Source: an uncultured Paenibacillaceae bacterium (GTDB lineage Bacteria; Bacillota; Bacilli; Paenibacillales; CALAME01). From it: DNA of 21,214 nt. Below are positions 1 through 7,315 of the stretch, in pieces. Each line of letters starts with the position of its first letter. Positions within the stretch are counted from its first letter, which is position 1. Below the pieces are notes generated by a model, which saw nothing but the letters and a program-made list of their open reading frames with translations, was not told where the DNA came from and made no database searches. Position numbers and translations under genes: made by a program. The stretch spans positions 1 to 21,214 of the forward strand of contig CALKAN010000217.1 in assembly GCA_937983035.1 (NCBI GenBank), given 5' to 3'.

Positions 1-632
1 CTGCGCTCGTTCGCGCAGCAGCTGCATATTTATCGATCATATGCTTTTTGATGATGTGGAATCACATGATGCTTCATCATGTGCACGAAGAGATGCCGTC
101 CCCATCTGATGATGCCATGACAGTCAGCGCGGCAGATAAAGAGGAACGCGTGCAGACGAATCAAGAAAAGAAACAAGACAAGCCGAAGCCAGTCATCGCA
201 GCGGCGGCCTCAAAACCTGAAGCAGATGAGCCGGCATGGAGCGACTATCCGGCAGTGGAAGTCGTTGCCACGGGATACTACGCAGGCGTAGAGTCTACGG
301 GAAAATCTCCTGGTCATCCGGAATACGGCATTACGTTTTCCGGGCTGAAAGTGCATCGCGACGAAAAGGCGTTGTCAACCATTGCCGCGGATCCTGAGGT
401 GTTCCCGCTGGGAACGATCTTGTACATCCCGGGCTACGGTTACGGCATTGTTGCAGACACCGGTTCTGCGATCAAAGGCAACATTATTGATTTGTATTTC
501 GAGACGAAAGAAGACGTGTACGCGCAATGGGGCAAAAAAAATGTCGTGGTGTATGTGCTGGAGAGAGGAAACGGCAAGGTGACAGAAGCGTTGTTTAAGG
601 AAAAATATGAACAGTATTCTAATAAAAATTAA
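1..632 (+). CDS. 3D (Asp-Asp-Asp) domain cell-wall protein, 5' partial
   Basis: The reading frame is open from the left edge with no stop, so the true start probably lies outside the window; TTG at 48 and ATG at 51 have no ribosome site. The first residues (AAAAYLSIICFLMMW, from about nt 15) look like a membrane anchor or signal segment. A Lys/Glu/Ala-rich linker follows, to about nt 250. The C-terminal part is a 3D domain, the MltA/RpfB-like double-psi beta-barrel seen in Bacillus YocH and YuiC. The motifs DPEVFPLGT, VADTG and IIDLYF supply the three Asp residues (codons at nt 390, 456 and 489). Family members act on peptidoglycan outside the membrane, usually as lytic-transglycosylase-like or muralytic enzymes. 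Substrate is not deducible here. A terminator follows 66 bp later. Family call is firm; the true N-terminus is unknown. Confidence 0.85.
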   Translation, partial: ALVRAAAAYLSIICFLMMWNHMMLHHVHEEMPSPSDDAMTVSAADKEERVQTNQEKKQDKPKPVIAAAASKPEADEPAWSDYPAVEVVATGYYAGVESTGKSPGHPEYGITFSGLKVHRDEKALSTIAADPEVFPLGTILYIPGYGYGIVADTGSAIKGNIIDLYFETKEDVYAQWGKKNVVVYVLERGNGKVTEALFKEKYEQYSNKN

Positions 633-698
633 CATTAACATATTTGATGATTTTAAATAAAAGAAGACAGATCTTGCATTCGAACTGTCCTGCAGAAT

Positions 699-724
699 AG
701 TCCATTAGTTGGGCTTTTTTTTTT
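699..724 (+). terminator. Rho-independent terminator after the 3D-domain gene
   Basis: The stem AGTCCA/TGGGCT (one G-U pair, 5-nt loop) at 699-715 is followed by an uninterrupted run of ten T. It separates the 3D-domain gene from the sigma factor gene. Confidence 0.7.
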
Positions 725-736
725 CGGAAATATGAT
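709..736 (+). promoter_or_regulatory. possible sigma-A promoter of the ECF gene
   Basis: TTGGGC (709-714), a 16-bp spacer and TATGAT (731-736; 5/6 match to TATAAT). The -35 is poor (3/6) and overlaps the terminator stem. If real, the ATG at 732 lies inside the -10 box and cannot be the translation start. Confidence 0.35.
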
Positions 737-809
737 AAAATATTTCAATGACACAGTAAGAGAACATGCTCATTCTCATCTAAAATTGGCAGGATGGGAG
801 ACATTGTGT

Positions 810-1373
810 ATGATCGGATTGCAAAAAGAGGACAGAATGCTGCAATGGAGCGATCGGCGAAAAAACGTTCATTACGGCTTGGACCAATCGGAATTGTTGG
901 AAGAATTGTATCGTCAAATGTTTATCGTTGCTTATTCGAAGCTGAAAAACAAGCCGGATGCGTTGGATGCAGTGCAAGAATCTTGGGTGAAAATTTTGCG
1001 CAAGATCGATACTTTAAGAGATCGGGACAAGTTGATCCAATGGGCGAAAGTGATCACTGCAAATACGTCCATTAATATTTGGAAAAAAAAGCAGCAGCGA
1101 AACGAAGTGCTCGTGCAGGAATTGGAATATGACGCGAAAAGCGCGGCAGCGGGAATGATCGAAGAGTCTTTGCTGGCAGCCGATGTAAAACAAAGTCTGG
1201 AAGAATTGGACAAGGATACTCGGCTCATGTTTATTTATAAATTTTATTTCGGATGGAAAGATCAGCAAATTGCAGACAGCCTCGGATATCCTGTCGGCAC
1301 GGTAAAGGCGAGAATTCATCGGGGGAAACATCGCCTGAGAAAGATGCTTCATGAATCTTATGGAAAAAGATAG
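810..1373 (+). CDS. ECF-type RNA polymerase sigma-70 family sigma factor
   Basis: About 187 residues in two blocks. A region-2 helix bundle (ELYRQMFIVAYSKLKNKP...DAVQESWVKILRKI) binds core polymerase and the -10 element. A region-4 helix-turn-helix (LDKDTRLMFIYKFYFGWKDQ, then GYPVGTVKARIHRGKHRLRK) binds the -35. No other domains are present, as in group 4 (ECF) sigma factors. The frame is open from ATG 732, but that codon has no ribosome site and sits in a -10-like box. ATG 810 has GGGAG (796-800) 9 nt upstream and is preferred. ATG 837, with AGAGG at 827-831, is a second option. No anti-sigma gene lies on either side: the upstream gene is a terminated 3D protein and the downstream one is YugN-like. 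Regulon and signal are unknown. Confidence 0.85.
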   Translation: MIGLQKEDRMLQWSDRRKNVHYGLDQSELLEELYRQMFIVAYSKLKNKPDALDAVQESWVKILRKIDTLRDRDKLIQWAKVITANTSINIWKKKQQRNEVLVQELEYDAKSAAAGMIEESLLAADVKQSLEELDKDTRLMFIYKFYFGWKDQQIADSLGYPVGTVKARIHRGKHRLRKMLHESYGKR

Positions 1374-1418
1374 TTTATTTTCATCGTAAAAAGATCATCC
1401 TTATACATGTAAGATAAG

Positions 1419-1432
1419 CGCCGGCATCGGCG
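1419..1432 (+). other. small hairpin upstream of the YugN-like gene
   Basis: CGCCG-GCAT-CGGCG gives a 5-bp all-GC stem just before the ribosome site (AAAGGAG) of the next gene. There is no T run, so it is not a terminator. It may tune translation or be chance. Confidence 0.3.
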
Positions 1433-1454
1433 ATCAAAAGGAGAAGATCTTTTT

Positions 1455-1865
1455 ATGCTGGAACTGAAATCGTCAATTACCGGATTATCCATGTCGCTTG
1501 CGGATGCGCGGGAGAAAACGGAATCAGCAGGCTTTGTGCTGGGCGGAAATTGGGAGTATGACCATGGCTGCTTTGACAAAGCATTGGATCAGCAAGACAT
1601 CGTATGGCTGCGCATTCCATTCGACGTCACGCAAGGAAAACTGGACAGCGAACGGGAAAATCTAAATGCGACGATACGTTTTGGAGCGCCGTTTGTATTA
1701 AAGCATGTGTATGAAGAAGGCATTGACAGCGAGGCCGCTTCTGGCTTGCTCAGCAGTTTTGTCAATCAGTTTCAAACGCCTGCGGATCCTGACGACAAAG
1801 TCGAACCGCATTGGGTGGAGCGAGCGGAAGCAGAATTGCGCGAACTGGAGCAAATTTTGCGATAA
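1455..1865 (+). CDS. YugN-like family protein
   Basis: 136 residues, the usual length for the YugN-like family (PF08868) named after B. subtilis YugN. Recognisable stretches are MLELKSSITGLSMSLADARE, FVLGGNWEYDHGCFDKALD and the C-terminal HWVERAEAELRELEQILR helix. No membrane segment, signal peptide or catalytic motif is visible, so it is probably a small soluble cytoplasmic protein. The biochemical role of the family is not established to my knowledge. ATG 1455 follows AAAGGAG at 1437-1443. It is separated from the sigma gene by 81 bp with no terminator, so it may be read through from it. Its stop codon lies inside the following terminator stem. Confidence 0.8.
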   Translation: MLELKSSITGLSMSLADAREKTESAGFVLGGNWEYDHGCFDKALDQQDIVWLRIPFDVTQGKLDSERENLNATIRFGAPFVLKHVYEEGIDSEAASGLLSSFVNQFQTPADPDDKVEPHWVERAEAELRELEQILR

Positions 1866-1887
1866 TCTTCGGATTAATCGCTTTTTT
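1859..1887 (+). terminator. terminator overlapping the yugN-like stop codon
   Basis: GCGATAATC and GATTAATCGC pair with one bulged base around a C(TTCG)G tetraloop, followed by six T. The TAA stop (1863-1865) is part of the ascending arm. Confidence 0.85.
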
Positions 1888-1894
1888 ACCCTTT

Positions 1895-1921
1895 TTTAAG
1901 GTTCATTTAAGGTTGGAGGTT
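1895..1921 (+). promoter_or_regulatory. tandem direct repeat, candidate response-regulator operator
   Basis: TTTAAGGTT occurs at 1895-1903 and again at 1906-1914, exactly 11 bp apart, with a further AGGTT at 1917-1921. Two half-sites one helical turn apart are the usual binding pattern of OmpR/PhoB-family regulators, and such a regulator is encoded two genes downstream. The site is about 140 bp upstream of the htrA-like start. Whether it is bound is inference. Confidence 0.45.
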
Positions 1922-1953
1922 CACAATAGATTGTAAAGATAAGCATGCTTGAA

Positions 1954-1979
1954 TGATCAGGCGTGCGGCAGTCTGATCA
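1954..1979 (+). repeat. inverted repeat in the htrA leader
   Basis: TGATCAG (1954-1960) and CTGATCA (1973-1979) are perfect inverse complements around 12 nt. A separate 10-bp palindrome, AAGCATGCTT, is at 1941-1950. Neither is followed by T residues. They could be operators or leader-RNA structure. Confidence 0.35.
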
Positions 1980-2060
1980 GTGAATCGGATGCCGTCCCGA
2001 AGCAAGTTTGCAATAAGGGACAGATGCAGCTTTAAAAAAGGGTTAAGGAGGCTTCGGAAT

Positions 2061-3632
2061 ATGAATGAGAAAGATCATAGAAATGAACGATCGCTGTTTT
2101 ATGGAAGCAGTTCTGAGCAGCCAGAAGATCAGCAAGATAAACAAGCGGATGACATAAACGACCGGCCGGCTTACTACTCTTACGGTTCTTACAAATCTGA
2201 ACGGTTTCAAAATCAAGAGGAGTTTGCGGCTGATGCAGGAACGAATCAAGAGAGCGTGAATGAAGCAGCGTCTGATGCGCAGGAAAGCGCAGAGGATCAC
2301 GCGTTTGAAACGAAAATGGCGGCCGTTGATTCGACTCAGACGGTTGAAATTACGCACCCGTCCCCAGTCAAACCGATTTATCATGACCCGTCTCACGCGG
2401 GCATCAAACAAAAGAACAGAACGTCTTCGTTTCGCAGCATGTTTGCCTCGTTTTTGGCTGGGGCTGCAGTCGTGGCGCTGTTTATGTTTGTCGCTGTGCA
2501 AATGAATTTGTTTGCAGCGGACGAAGGCCAATTGGGCGGCATTTTGCCGAGCGGAAGCGAGCAAAGCGTTGAATCTTCATCCGGCGGCGTTTCCGCGGCA
2601 GCTGCTGACCCGCTCGTTCGTCCGGCAACGATTTCGGATATGGTCAAGATGGCCGGACCTGCGGTAGTTAAGATTGAAACGATGGTGAAGCAGAATACGC
2701 GCACGCGGTTCAATGATGACATCTTTCGCTGGTTTTTCGGCGATCAATATTTAGTTCCTAGACAGGAAGAAGGACAATTGGTTCCCGGCGGCATGGGATC
2801 TGGATTCATCTTTGAAAAAACCGGATACATTTATACAAACCAGCATGTCATCGACCGGGCAGAGGAAATATGGGTGGAAGTGCAAGGATACCCGGAAAAA
2901 TTCAAAGCAGAGCTGCTCGGCTCTGATTATGAAATGGATTTGGCTGTATTGAAAATAGAAGGCGATGAATTCCCTGCGCTCAAAATGGGCGATTCATCGA
3001 GCGTGGAAGTCGGTGATTGGGTCACGGCGATCGGCAATCCGATCGGATTCGATCATACGGTCAGCGTAGGCGTGTTGAGCGCGAAAGAACGAGAGATCTC
3101 CATTCAAGATGAAACAGGGATGAGAGGTCCGCGCAAATATCAAAACTTGCTGCAAACAGACGCGTCGATTAACCCGGGCAATTCCGGCGGTCCGCTGCTC
3201 AATTTGAACGGGGAAGTGATCGGAATGAACACGGCTGTGAGCGCCAATGCTCAAGGCATCGGATTCGCCATCCCGAGCAATACATTGCTGGAAGTTGTCG
3301 ACCGGTTGAAAAATGGCGCGAAAATTGAAAAGCCGTTCATCGGCGTCACGCTGGCAGAGCTGAATGACCGATTGGCAGAACAGCTCGGGTTGGATTCGTC
3401 CGACGGAGTTGTGGTGATGCAAGTGCTGCGCGACAGCCCGGCCAATTTGGCAGGACTCAGACCGTACGATGTCATCGTTGAATTCAATGGTGAAAAAGTA
3501 GAAAATATTGAGCATTTGCAATCGAAAATCAGGGAAGCAGGCACAGGTGCAAGAGTAACTGTTACGTTCATTCGAGACGGCAGCCGATATGATACCGGAC
3601 TGATCATCGGAGACCGTAACGACATCTCTTGA
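2061..3632 (+). CDS. HtrA/DegP-like membrane-anchored serine protease (S1C) with PDZ domain
   Basis: 523 residues. The N-terminal ~125 are hydrophilic and acidic (cytoplasmic). One membrane span follows at about 128-152 (FLAGAAVVALFMFVAVQMNL), then a Ser/Gly-rich linker, a trypsin-like domain outside the membrane, and a C-terminal PDZ domain (from about 430; VVVMQVLRDSPANLAGLRPYD). The catalytic triad is intact: His262 (TNQHVI), Asp293 (MDLAVLKI) and Ser375 (NPGNSGGP). HtrA proteases degrade or refold misfolded exported proteins. The frame extends up to 1980, but TAAGGAGG (2044-2051) points to ATG 2061. The layout of short cytoplasmic tail, one span, protease and single PDZ matches Bacillus HtrA/YycK-type proteins. 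It is followed by a terminator and then a two-component pair that may sense envelope damage. Which Bacillus paralogue it equals cannot be decided from sequence alone. Confidence 0.93.
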   Translation: MNEKDHRNERSLFYGSSSEQPEDQQDKQADDINDRPAYYSYGSYKSERFQNQEEFAADAGTNQESVNEAASDAQESAEDHAFETKMAAVDSTQTVEITHPSPVKPIYHDPSHAGIKQKNRTSSFRSMFASFLAGAAVVALFMFVAVQMNLFAADEGQLGGILPSGSEQSVESSSGGVSAAAADPLVRPATISDMVKMAGPAVVKIETMVKQNTRTRFNDDIFRWFFGDQYLVPRQEEGQLVPGGMGSGFIFEKTGYIYTNQHVIDRAEEIWVEVQGYPEKFKAELLGSDYEMDLAVLKIEGDEFPALKMGDSSSVEVGDWVTAIGNPIGFDHTVSVGVLSAKEREISIQDETGMRGPRKYQNLLQTDASINPGNSGGPLLNLNGEVIGMNTAVSANAQGIGFAIPSNTLLEVVDRLKNGAKIEKPFIGVTLAELNDRLAEQLGLDSSDGVVVMQVLRDSPANLAGLRPYDVIVEFNGEKVENIEHLQSKIREAGTGARVTVTFIRDGSRYDTGLIIGDRNDIS

Positions 3633-3651
3633 CGCAAGGCAGCTGAAGTCG

Positions 3652-3687
3652 GCGGAGAGCGGATGATACCGTGTCTCCGCTTTTTTT
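3652..3687 (+). terminator. Rho-independent terminator after htrA-like gene
   Basis: GCGGAGA (3652-3658) pairs with TCTCCGC (3674-3680), with an inner CGG/CCG pair, followed by seven T. Confidence 0.88.
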
Positions 3688-3705
3688 AGCCATGGATCAC
3701 AGATT

Positions 3706-3714
3706 TGTTATAAT
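3706..3714 (+). promoter_or_regulatory. extended -10 promoter of the two-component operon
   Basis: TGTTATAAT is a perfect extended -10 (TGnTATAAT) 32 bp upstream of the response-regulator start. The -35 region (TTAGCC, 3686-3691, 17-bp spacing) is poor, which is normal for extended -10 promoters. The kinase/regulator pair therefore has its own start site after the htrA terminator. Confidence 0.65.
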
Positions 3715-3746
3715 ACAGTCAGTAGAAACGGCGGGAGGGAAGTCCA

Positions 3747-4439
3747 ATGCGCGAGGAAATATTAGTTGTCGATGATGATGAGAAAATCACTTCCATGCTG
3801 CGGCGTTCGCTGGCGTTTGAAGGATATGCGGTCAGAACCGCCAATGACGGGAAACAAGGGCTGGCCGCTGTGATGGAGAAAGAGCCTGATCTGATGATCT
3901 TAGACGTCATGATGCCTTATGTGGACGGCTGGGAAGTTTGCAGGCGGATCCGAGAAGCCGGCAGCCAATTGCCGATCTTGATGCTGACCGCAAAAGATGA
4001 AGTGCAAGACCGCGTGAAAGGTTTGGACTTAGGTGCGGATGATTATTTAGTTAAACCGTTTGCGTTGGAAGAAATGCTCGCTCGAGTGAGAGCTTTGCTG
4101 CGCCGGAAGGCGGATGCATCCGTCAAACCGGATAATAAATTGCAGTTTGAAGATTTAGTGTTGGACATGGATACTCGGGAAGCGATGCGGGGAGATCGAA
4201 TCATCGATTTGACCGCGAAAGAATTTGAATTGCTGCAATTTTTCATGCTGAATCCGAAGCGAGTGCTGTCCAGAGACCGGATCATGGAAAAAATTTGGGG
4301 GTTTGACTACAGCGGAGAATCCAATGTGCTGGAAGTATACGTGGCGCTTCTCCGCCAGAAATTAGAGGAAGGCGGCGAGCCTCGCTTGATTCATACGGTG
4401 AGGGGAGCCGGTTATGTGTTGAAAGGGGAACGAAAATAA
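3747..4439 (+). CDS. OmpR/PhoB-family response regulator
   Basis: 230 residues, standard for the family. The receiver domain (about 1-120) has the acidic pocket VVDDDE (9-11), phospho-acceptor Asp53 (LMILDVMMP) and conserved Lys103 (LVKPF). The C-terminal winged helix (about 130-228) carries DLTAKEFELL, the recognition region RVLSRDRIMEKIWGF and the wing GAGYVLKG. ATG 3747 follows a GGGAGGG ribosome site. The histidine-kinase gene begins at the very next base, so the two form an operon. On phosphorylation it would bind direct repeats as a dimer; the repeat at 1895-1914 is a candidate target. The arrangement recalls MprAB-PepD of mycobacteria, where an HtrA protease and a two-component system are encoded together, but sequence orthology is not claimed. 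Confidence 0.93.
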   Translation: MREEILVVDDDEKITSMLRRSLAFEGYAVRTANDGKQGLAAVMEKEPDLMILDVMMPYVDGWEVCRRIREAGSQLPILMLTAKDEVQDRVKGLDLGADDYLVKPFALEEMLARVRALLRRKADASVKPDNKLQFEDLVLDMDTREAMRGDRIIDLTAKEFELLQFFMLNPKRVLSRDRIMEKIWGFDYSGESNVLEVYVALLRQKLEEGGEPRLIHTVRGAGYVLKGERK

Positions 4440-5927
4440 GTGTCATTCCGATTGCGCCTGACATTGTGGTATACTGCGCTGCTGGCCGGCACCTTAGTCG
4501 TGTTCAGCATCCTCCTGTATGTTTCTTTGTCCGCAGTAACGGCTAAGCAATATGAAGAAATGCTGCGAAAAAATGCGGAAAACGTGTATGAGCGCATTCG
4601 CGTCGATTACGGATTGTTTTTGCGCGGATGGAACATCGACTTGGAACTCGATGCCGTAGATTTGTACTTATCGAAAGAAATTTATTTGCAGGTGGTTAAT
4701 TTTACGAATCCGAACAATCGCATTCGTTCGTTAAATGCAGTGCAAAATGATATTGTGCTGCCGTTGAATGTTGAACAGCTTAGTCAAATTGCCGATCGAA
4801 AAGCATTTTTCGCCAAGGCGGAAATTCAGAACTTGCCTTTTCTCATCTATTACCGGCCGCTGATTTATCAAGGGCAGGTTATCGGGATTTTGCAAGCGGC
4901 GATGAATACCGGCGATTTCCTGGCTGAATTAAAGTGGATTTTGCTGGCATTATCTTTCACGTCATTGCTCATCGCTTTCACGCTGGGCCGATTGATGGCT
5001 AAAAAAGCATTGAAGCCGATCGACCATGTCATCGAAACGACAGAATTGATTGAAAAAGAAGGCGACCTGAATCACCGCATTGCTTATCGCGGCCCGAAAG
5101 ACGAGATCGGCCGGCTCATTCAGAAAATCAATGACATGCTGGAAAAAATACAGACCAGTTACAATGAGCTGGAAGAATCTTACCGTAATCAGCGCCGGCT
5201 CGTATCCGACGCATCTCACGAGCTGCGAACGCCGCTGACGACGATCCGCGGAAATGTTGAACTGTTAAAGCGTGCTTTCCAGCCGTTTTTGAAGAGGGAT
5301 TTGCTCAATGAAACCGAACGTGAGCTGTTCGAGGAGGGGCTGAACGATATCGCTGCTGAAGCGGAAAGAATGAGCCGTTTAGTAGAAGACATGCTTTCGC
5401 TCGCTAGAGCAGACGCAGGGTATCAGATGGAGCGGGTTCCGCTGCTGTTGCAGCCGATTGTGGAGGAAGTCGCTCGGAAAGCGCAGATGCTGCCGCGCCG
5501 CGCGGAATTTATCATCGGGGATTTCTCGGAATTGGCCGGCATATACGTCCTTGGCAACCGGGATTATTTGCAGCAGCTGTTGTTTATTTTGCTGGAGAAC
5601 GCGTTTAAATACACGGAGCAGGGCCAAGTCATGATCGAAGCGATGACGGAAAAAAATATGGCAGGCATTCGCGTCAGCGATACAGGGGCTGGGATGGATG
5701 AAGATGAGGTGCCGCACATTTTTGAACGGTTCTATCGCGCGGACTTGTCCAGAGGGAAGAAGCCCGGCACTGGTCTAGGCTTGGCAATTGCCAAATGGAT
5801 CATTGATGAACACGACGGATCGATCGAAGTGTTTACGAAGAAAGGAAAAGGGACTTCTTTTCTGCTGTGGCTGCCTCAGATGGACAAGCGTGATTTGGCT
5901 CAGCATGAGCAGTTGAAGCTGGATTGA
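4440..5927 (+). CDS. HAMP-domain sensor histidine kinase
   Basis: 495 residues. Two membrane segments (about 10-32 and 162-184) flank a ~130-residue extracytoplasmic sensor region. Then come HAMP (LGRLMAKKALKPIDHVI onward), the HisKA dimerisation helix with phospho-acceptor His260 (SDASHELRTPLTT), and a HATPase domain. The N box (LENAFKYTEQG), G1 (DTGAGMDEDE), F (HIFERFYRAD) and G2 (GTGLGLAIAKW) motifs are all intact, so it should be an active kinase. The start is GTG 4440, immediately after the regulator's TAA, with AAAGGGGA about 10 nt upstream; translation is probably coupled. It should phosphorylate the adjacent regulator. The signal is unknown; the neighbouring HtrA protease suggests envelope or secretion stress. 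Confidence 0.93.
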   Translation: MSFRLRLTLWYTALLAGTLVVFSILLYVSLSAVTAKQYEEMLRKNAENVYERIRVDYGLFLRGWNIDLELDAVDLYLSKEIYLQVVNFTNPNNRIRSLNAVQNDIVLPLNVEQLSQIADRKAFFAKAEIQNLPFLIYYRPLIYQGQVIGILQAAMNTGDFLAELKWILLALSFTSLLIAFTLGRLMAKKALKPIDHVIETTELIEKEGDLNHRIAYRGPKDEIGRLIQKINDMLEKIQTSYNELEESYRNQRRLVSDASHELRTPLTTIRGNVELLKRAFQPFLKRDLLNETERELFEEGLNDIAAEAERMSRLVEDMLSLARADAGYQMERVPLLLQPIVEEVARKAQMLPRRAEFIIGDFSELAGIYVLGNRDYLQQLLFILLENAFKYTEQGQVMIEAMTEKNMAGIRVSDTGAGMDEDEVPHIFERFYRADLSRGKKPGTGLGLAIAKWIIDEHDGSIEVFTKKGKGTSFLLWLPQMDKRDLAQHEQLKLD

Positions 5928-6134
5928 TCAGGCGGCGCTTAATGGGCAGTTTGAATTGGCCTGCGGCTTGAAAGTCCGTGCTTGTAAAGACAGCGCGTTT
6001 GGGTGCCGTTTGCAGCTTGAATAGACATGCGGCGCATGGATTGAGCCGGTGCTGACGGAGCTCTGGTGTTCTGCAGCAGGCCGTTTCTCGCCGCGCTGGG
6101 AGCAAGCGGCAAAAGAGCGCGCCGGAACAACGGT
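5928..6134 (+). other. intergenic stretch, no gene recognised
   Basis: About 200 bp between the kinase and the ispH promoter. It is relatively GC-rich. Open frames on the minus strand (5833-6105, 5939-6139) have no ribosome site and a composition unlike neighbouring genes. No terminator with a T run was found after the kinase. A distant GGCCTGC/GCAGGCC pair is present but unconvincing. Confidence 0.4.
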
Positions 6135-6162
6135 TTCATACCCTGTGCATTTAAGCTATAAT
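6135..6162 (+). promoter_or_regulatory. sigma-A promoter of ispH
   Basis: TTCATA (6135-6140), a 16-bp spacer and a perfect TATAAT (6157-6162), 46 bp upstream of the chosen ispH ATG. The upstream in-frame ATG at 6161 falls in the -10 box, which argues against it as a start. Confidence 0.6.
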
Positions 6163-6208
6163 GAATAGAAGGCCTTGGTTTATTACCTACGATGAAAGCA
6201 GGTGCATT

Positions 6209-7156
6209 ATGGAAGTTATTAAGATATCACCCAGAGGGTATTGTTACGGTGTCGTAGATGCGATGGCGCTCGCCATGCAAGCAGCGAAAAACATCGATTT
6301 GCCTCGTCCAATCTATATTTTGGGCATGATTGTTCATAATCATCATGTGACGGAAGCTTTCAAGCAAGAAGACGTAATTACGTTGGATGGTCCGAACCGC
6401 TTGGAAATACTCGATCAAGTCGAACGAGGAACGGTTATTTTTACCGCTCACGGCGTCTCTCCCGAAGTGCGCAAGAAAGCACGTGAAAAAGGCCTCACTG
6501 TCGTGGATGCTACTTGCCCGGACGTGACTCGAACGCATGAGCTGATAAAGGAAAAAGTCGCTGACGGATATGAAGTGATTTATATCGGCAAGAAAGGACA
6601 TCCTGAGCCGGAAGGCGCGATCGGCAATGCGCCGGACCGCGTGCATTTGGTTGAAACCGAGGAAGATATTTCATCGCTGAATTTGCCTTCAGATCAGAAG
6701 GTCATCATTACGAATCAAACGACGATGAGCCAGTGGGATATTAAACATTTGATCAATCTGCTTTTGCAGAAATATCCGCAAGCTGAAGTCCACAACGAAA
6801 TATGCTTGGCTACGCAATTGCGGCAAGAGGCAGTGGCAGAACAATCGAAAGCGGCTGATTTGGTCATCGTTGTCGGGGATCCGCGCAGCAACAATTCAAA
6901 TCGATTGGCGCAAGTATCGGAAGAGATCGCGGGCGTGAAAGCATACCGCATTGCCGACATTACGGAGCTGAAGGTCGAATGGCTGCTTCCTTTGCGCAAA
7001 GTGGCGGTGACTTCAGGCGCATCTACGCCGACGCTTCTTACTAAAGAAGTAATTCAATATTTGGAGCAATTTGATCCTGAAGATCGTTCTACTTGGCCGA
7101 TTAAACGGACAGTCAGCCTTGATAAGCTGCTGCCCAGAGCTAGGGCTAAAGCTTAA
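6209..7156 (+). CDS. ispH: 4-hydroxy-3-methylbut-2-enyl diphosphate reductase (IspH/LytB)
   Basis: 315 residues, the normal IspH length. It catalyses the last step of the MEP pathway, reducing HMBPP to IPP and DMAPP with a [4Fe-4S] cluster, in the cytoplasm. The three cluster cysteines are present: Cys12 (GYCYGV), Cys103 (DATCPDVTRTH) and Cys199 (EICLATQLRQ). The substrate-binding motifs TAHGVSP, KGHPEPEGAIG and DPRSNNSNRL are also intact. ATG 6209 is preferred over the in-frame 6161 because it gives the canonical N-terminus (MEVIKISPRGYCYG) and lies downstream of the TATAAT; the ribosome site (AAAGCAGG) is moderate. It appears to be transcribed alone, although no strong terminator follows. 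The identification is very secure. Confidence 0.97.
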   Translation: MEVIKISPRGYCYGVVDAMALAMQAAKNIDLPRPIYILGMIVHNHHVTEAFKQEDVITLDGPNRLEILDQVERGTVIFTAHGVSPEVRKKAREKGLTVVDATCPDVTRTHELIKEKVADGYEVIYIGKKGHPEPEGAIGNAPDRVHLVETEEDISSLNLPSDQKVIITNQTTMSQWDIKHLINLLLQKYPQAEVHNEICLATQLRQEAVAEQSKAADLVIVVGDPRSNNSNRLAQVSEEIAGVKAYRIADITELKVEWLLPLRKVAVTSGASTPTLLTKEVIQYLEQFDPEDRSTWPIKRTVSLDKLLPRARAKA

Positions 7157-7225
7157 TTTCATGCAGGAAGAAAAGCTGCTTGCACGCCTTCCATAAATTA
7201 TTGCAGCACTTGATTAAAAATGATC

Positions 7226-7254
7226 TTGACTATTGATGCAAAATCAGATATAGT
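7226..7254 (+). promoter_or_regulatory. sigma-A promoter of the DAHP synthase gene
   Basis: TTGACT (7226-7231), a 17-bp spacer and TATAGT (7249-7254): 5/6 matches in both boxes. Transcription would start near 7261, leaving a leader of about 120 nt that holds the octamer repeats and a short reading frame. Confidence 0.75.
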
Positions 7255-7269
7255 TACTTTATCACTTAA

Positions 7270-7309
7270 AAGCGTATAAGCGTTGAAGCGTATAAGCGTT
7301 GAAGCGGCG
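7270..7309 (+). repeat. five tandem AAGCGNNN octamers in the DAHP synthase leader
   Basis: AAGCGTAT, AAGCGTTG, AAGCGTAT, AAGCGTTG and AAGCGGCG follow one another without gaps; the first four make a perfect 16-bp unit repeated twice. The array begins about 10 nt after the predicted transcription start, so it would be in the mRNA leader. Its function is unknown. It could be a protein-binding site on DNA or RNA, or a simple duplication. Confidence 0.85.
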
Positions 7310-7315
7310 AAACGC

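Noticed and set aside
732..809. Upstream extension of the sigma-factor frame from ATG 732
   Set aside because: The ATG lies inside a -10-like TATGAT right after a T run, with no ribosome site. The added residues do not match sigma region 2.
2043..3637. Long minus-strand open frames inside the htrA-like gene (up to about 175 codons)
   Set aside because: They are antisense shadows of a gene with an intact catalytic triad, with His/Arg/Cys-rich composition and no ribosome sites.
5833..6139. Minus-strand open frames between the kinase and ispH
   Set aside because: They overlap each other and the kinase end, have no ribosome site, and have a Pro/Ala/Arg-rich composition without any family pattern.
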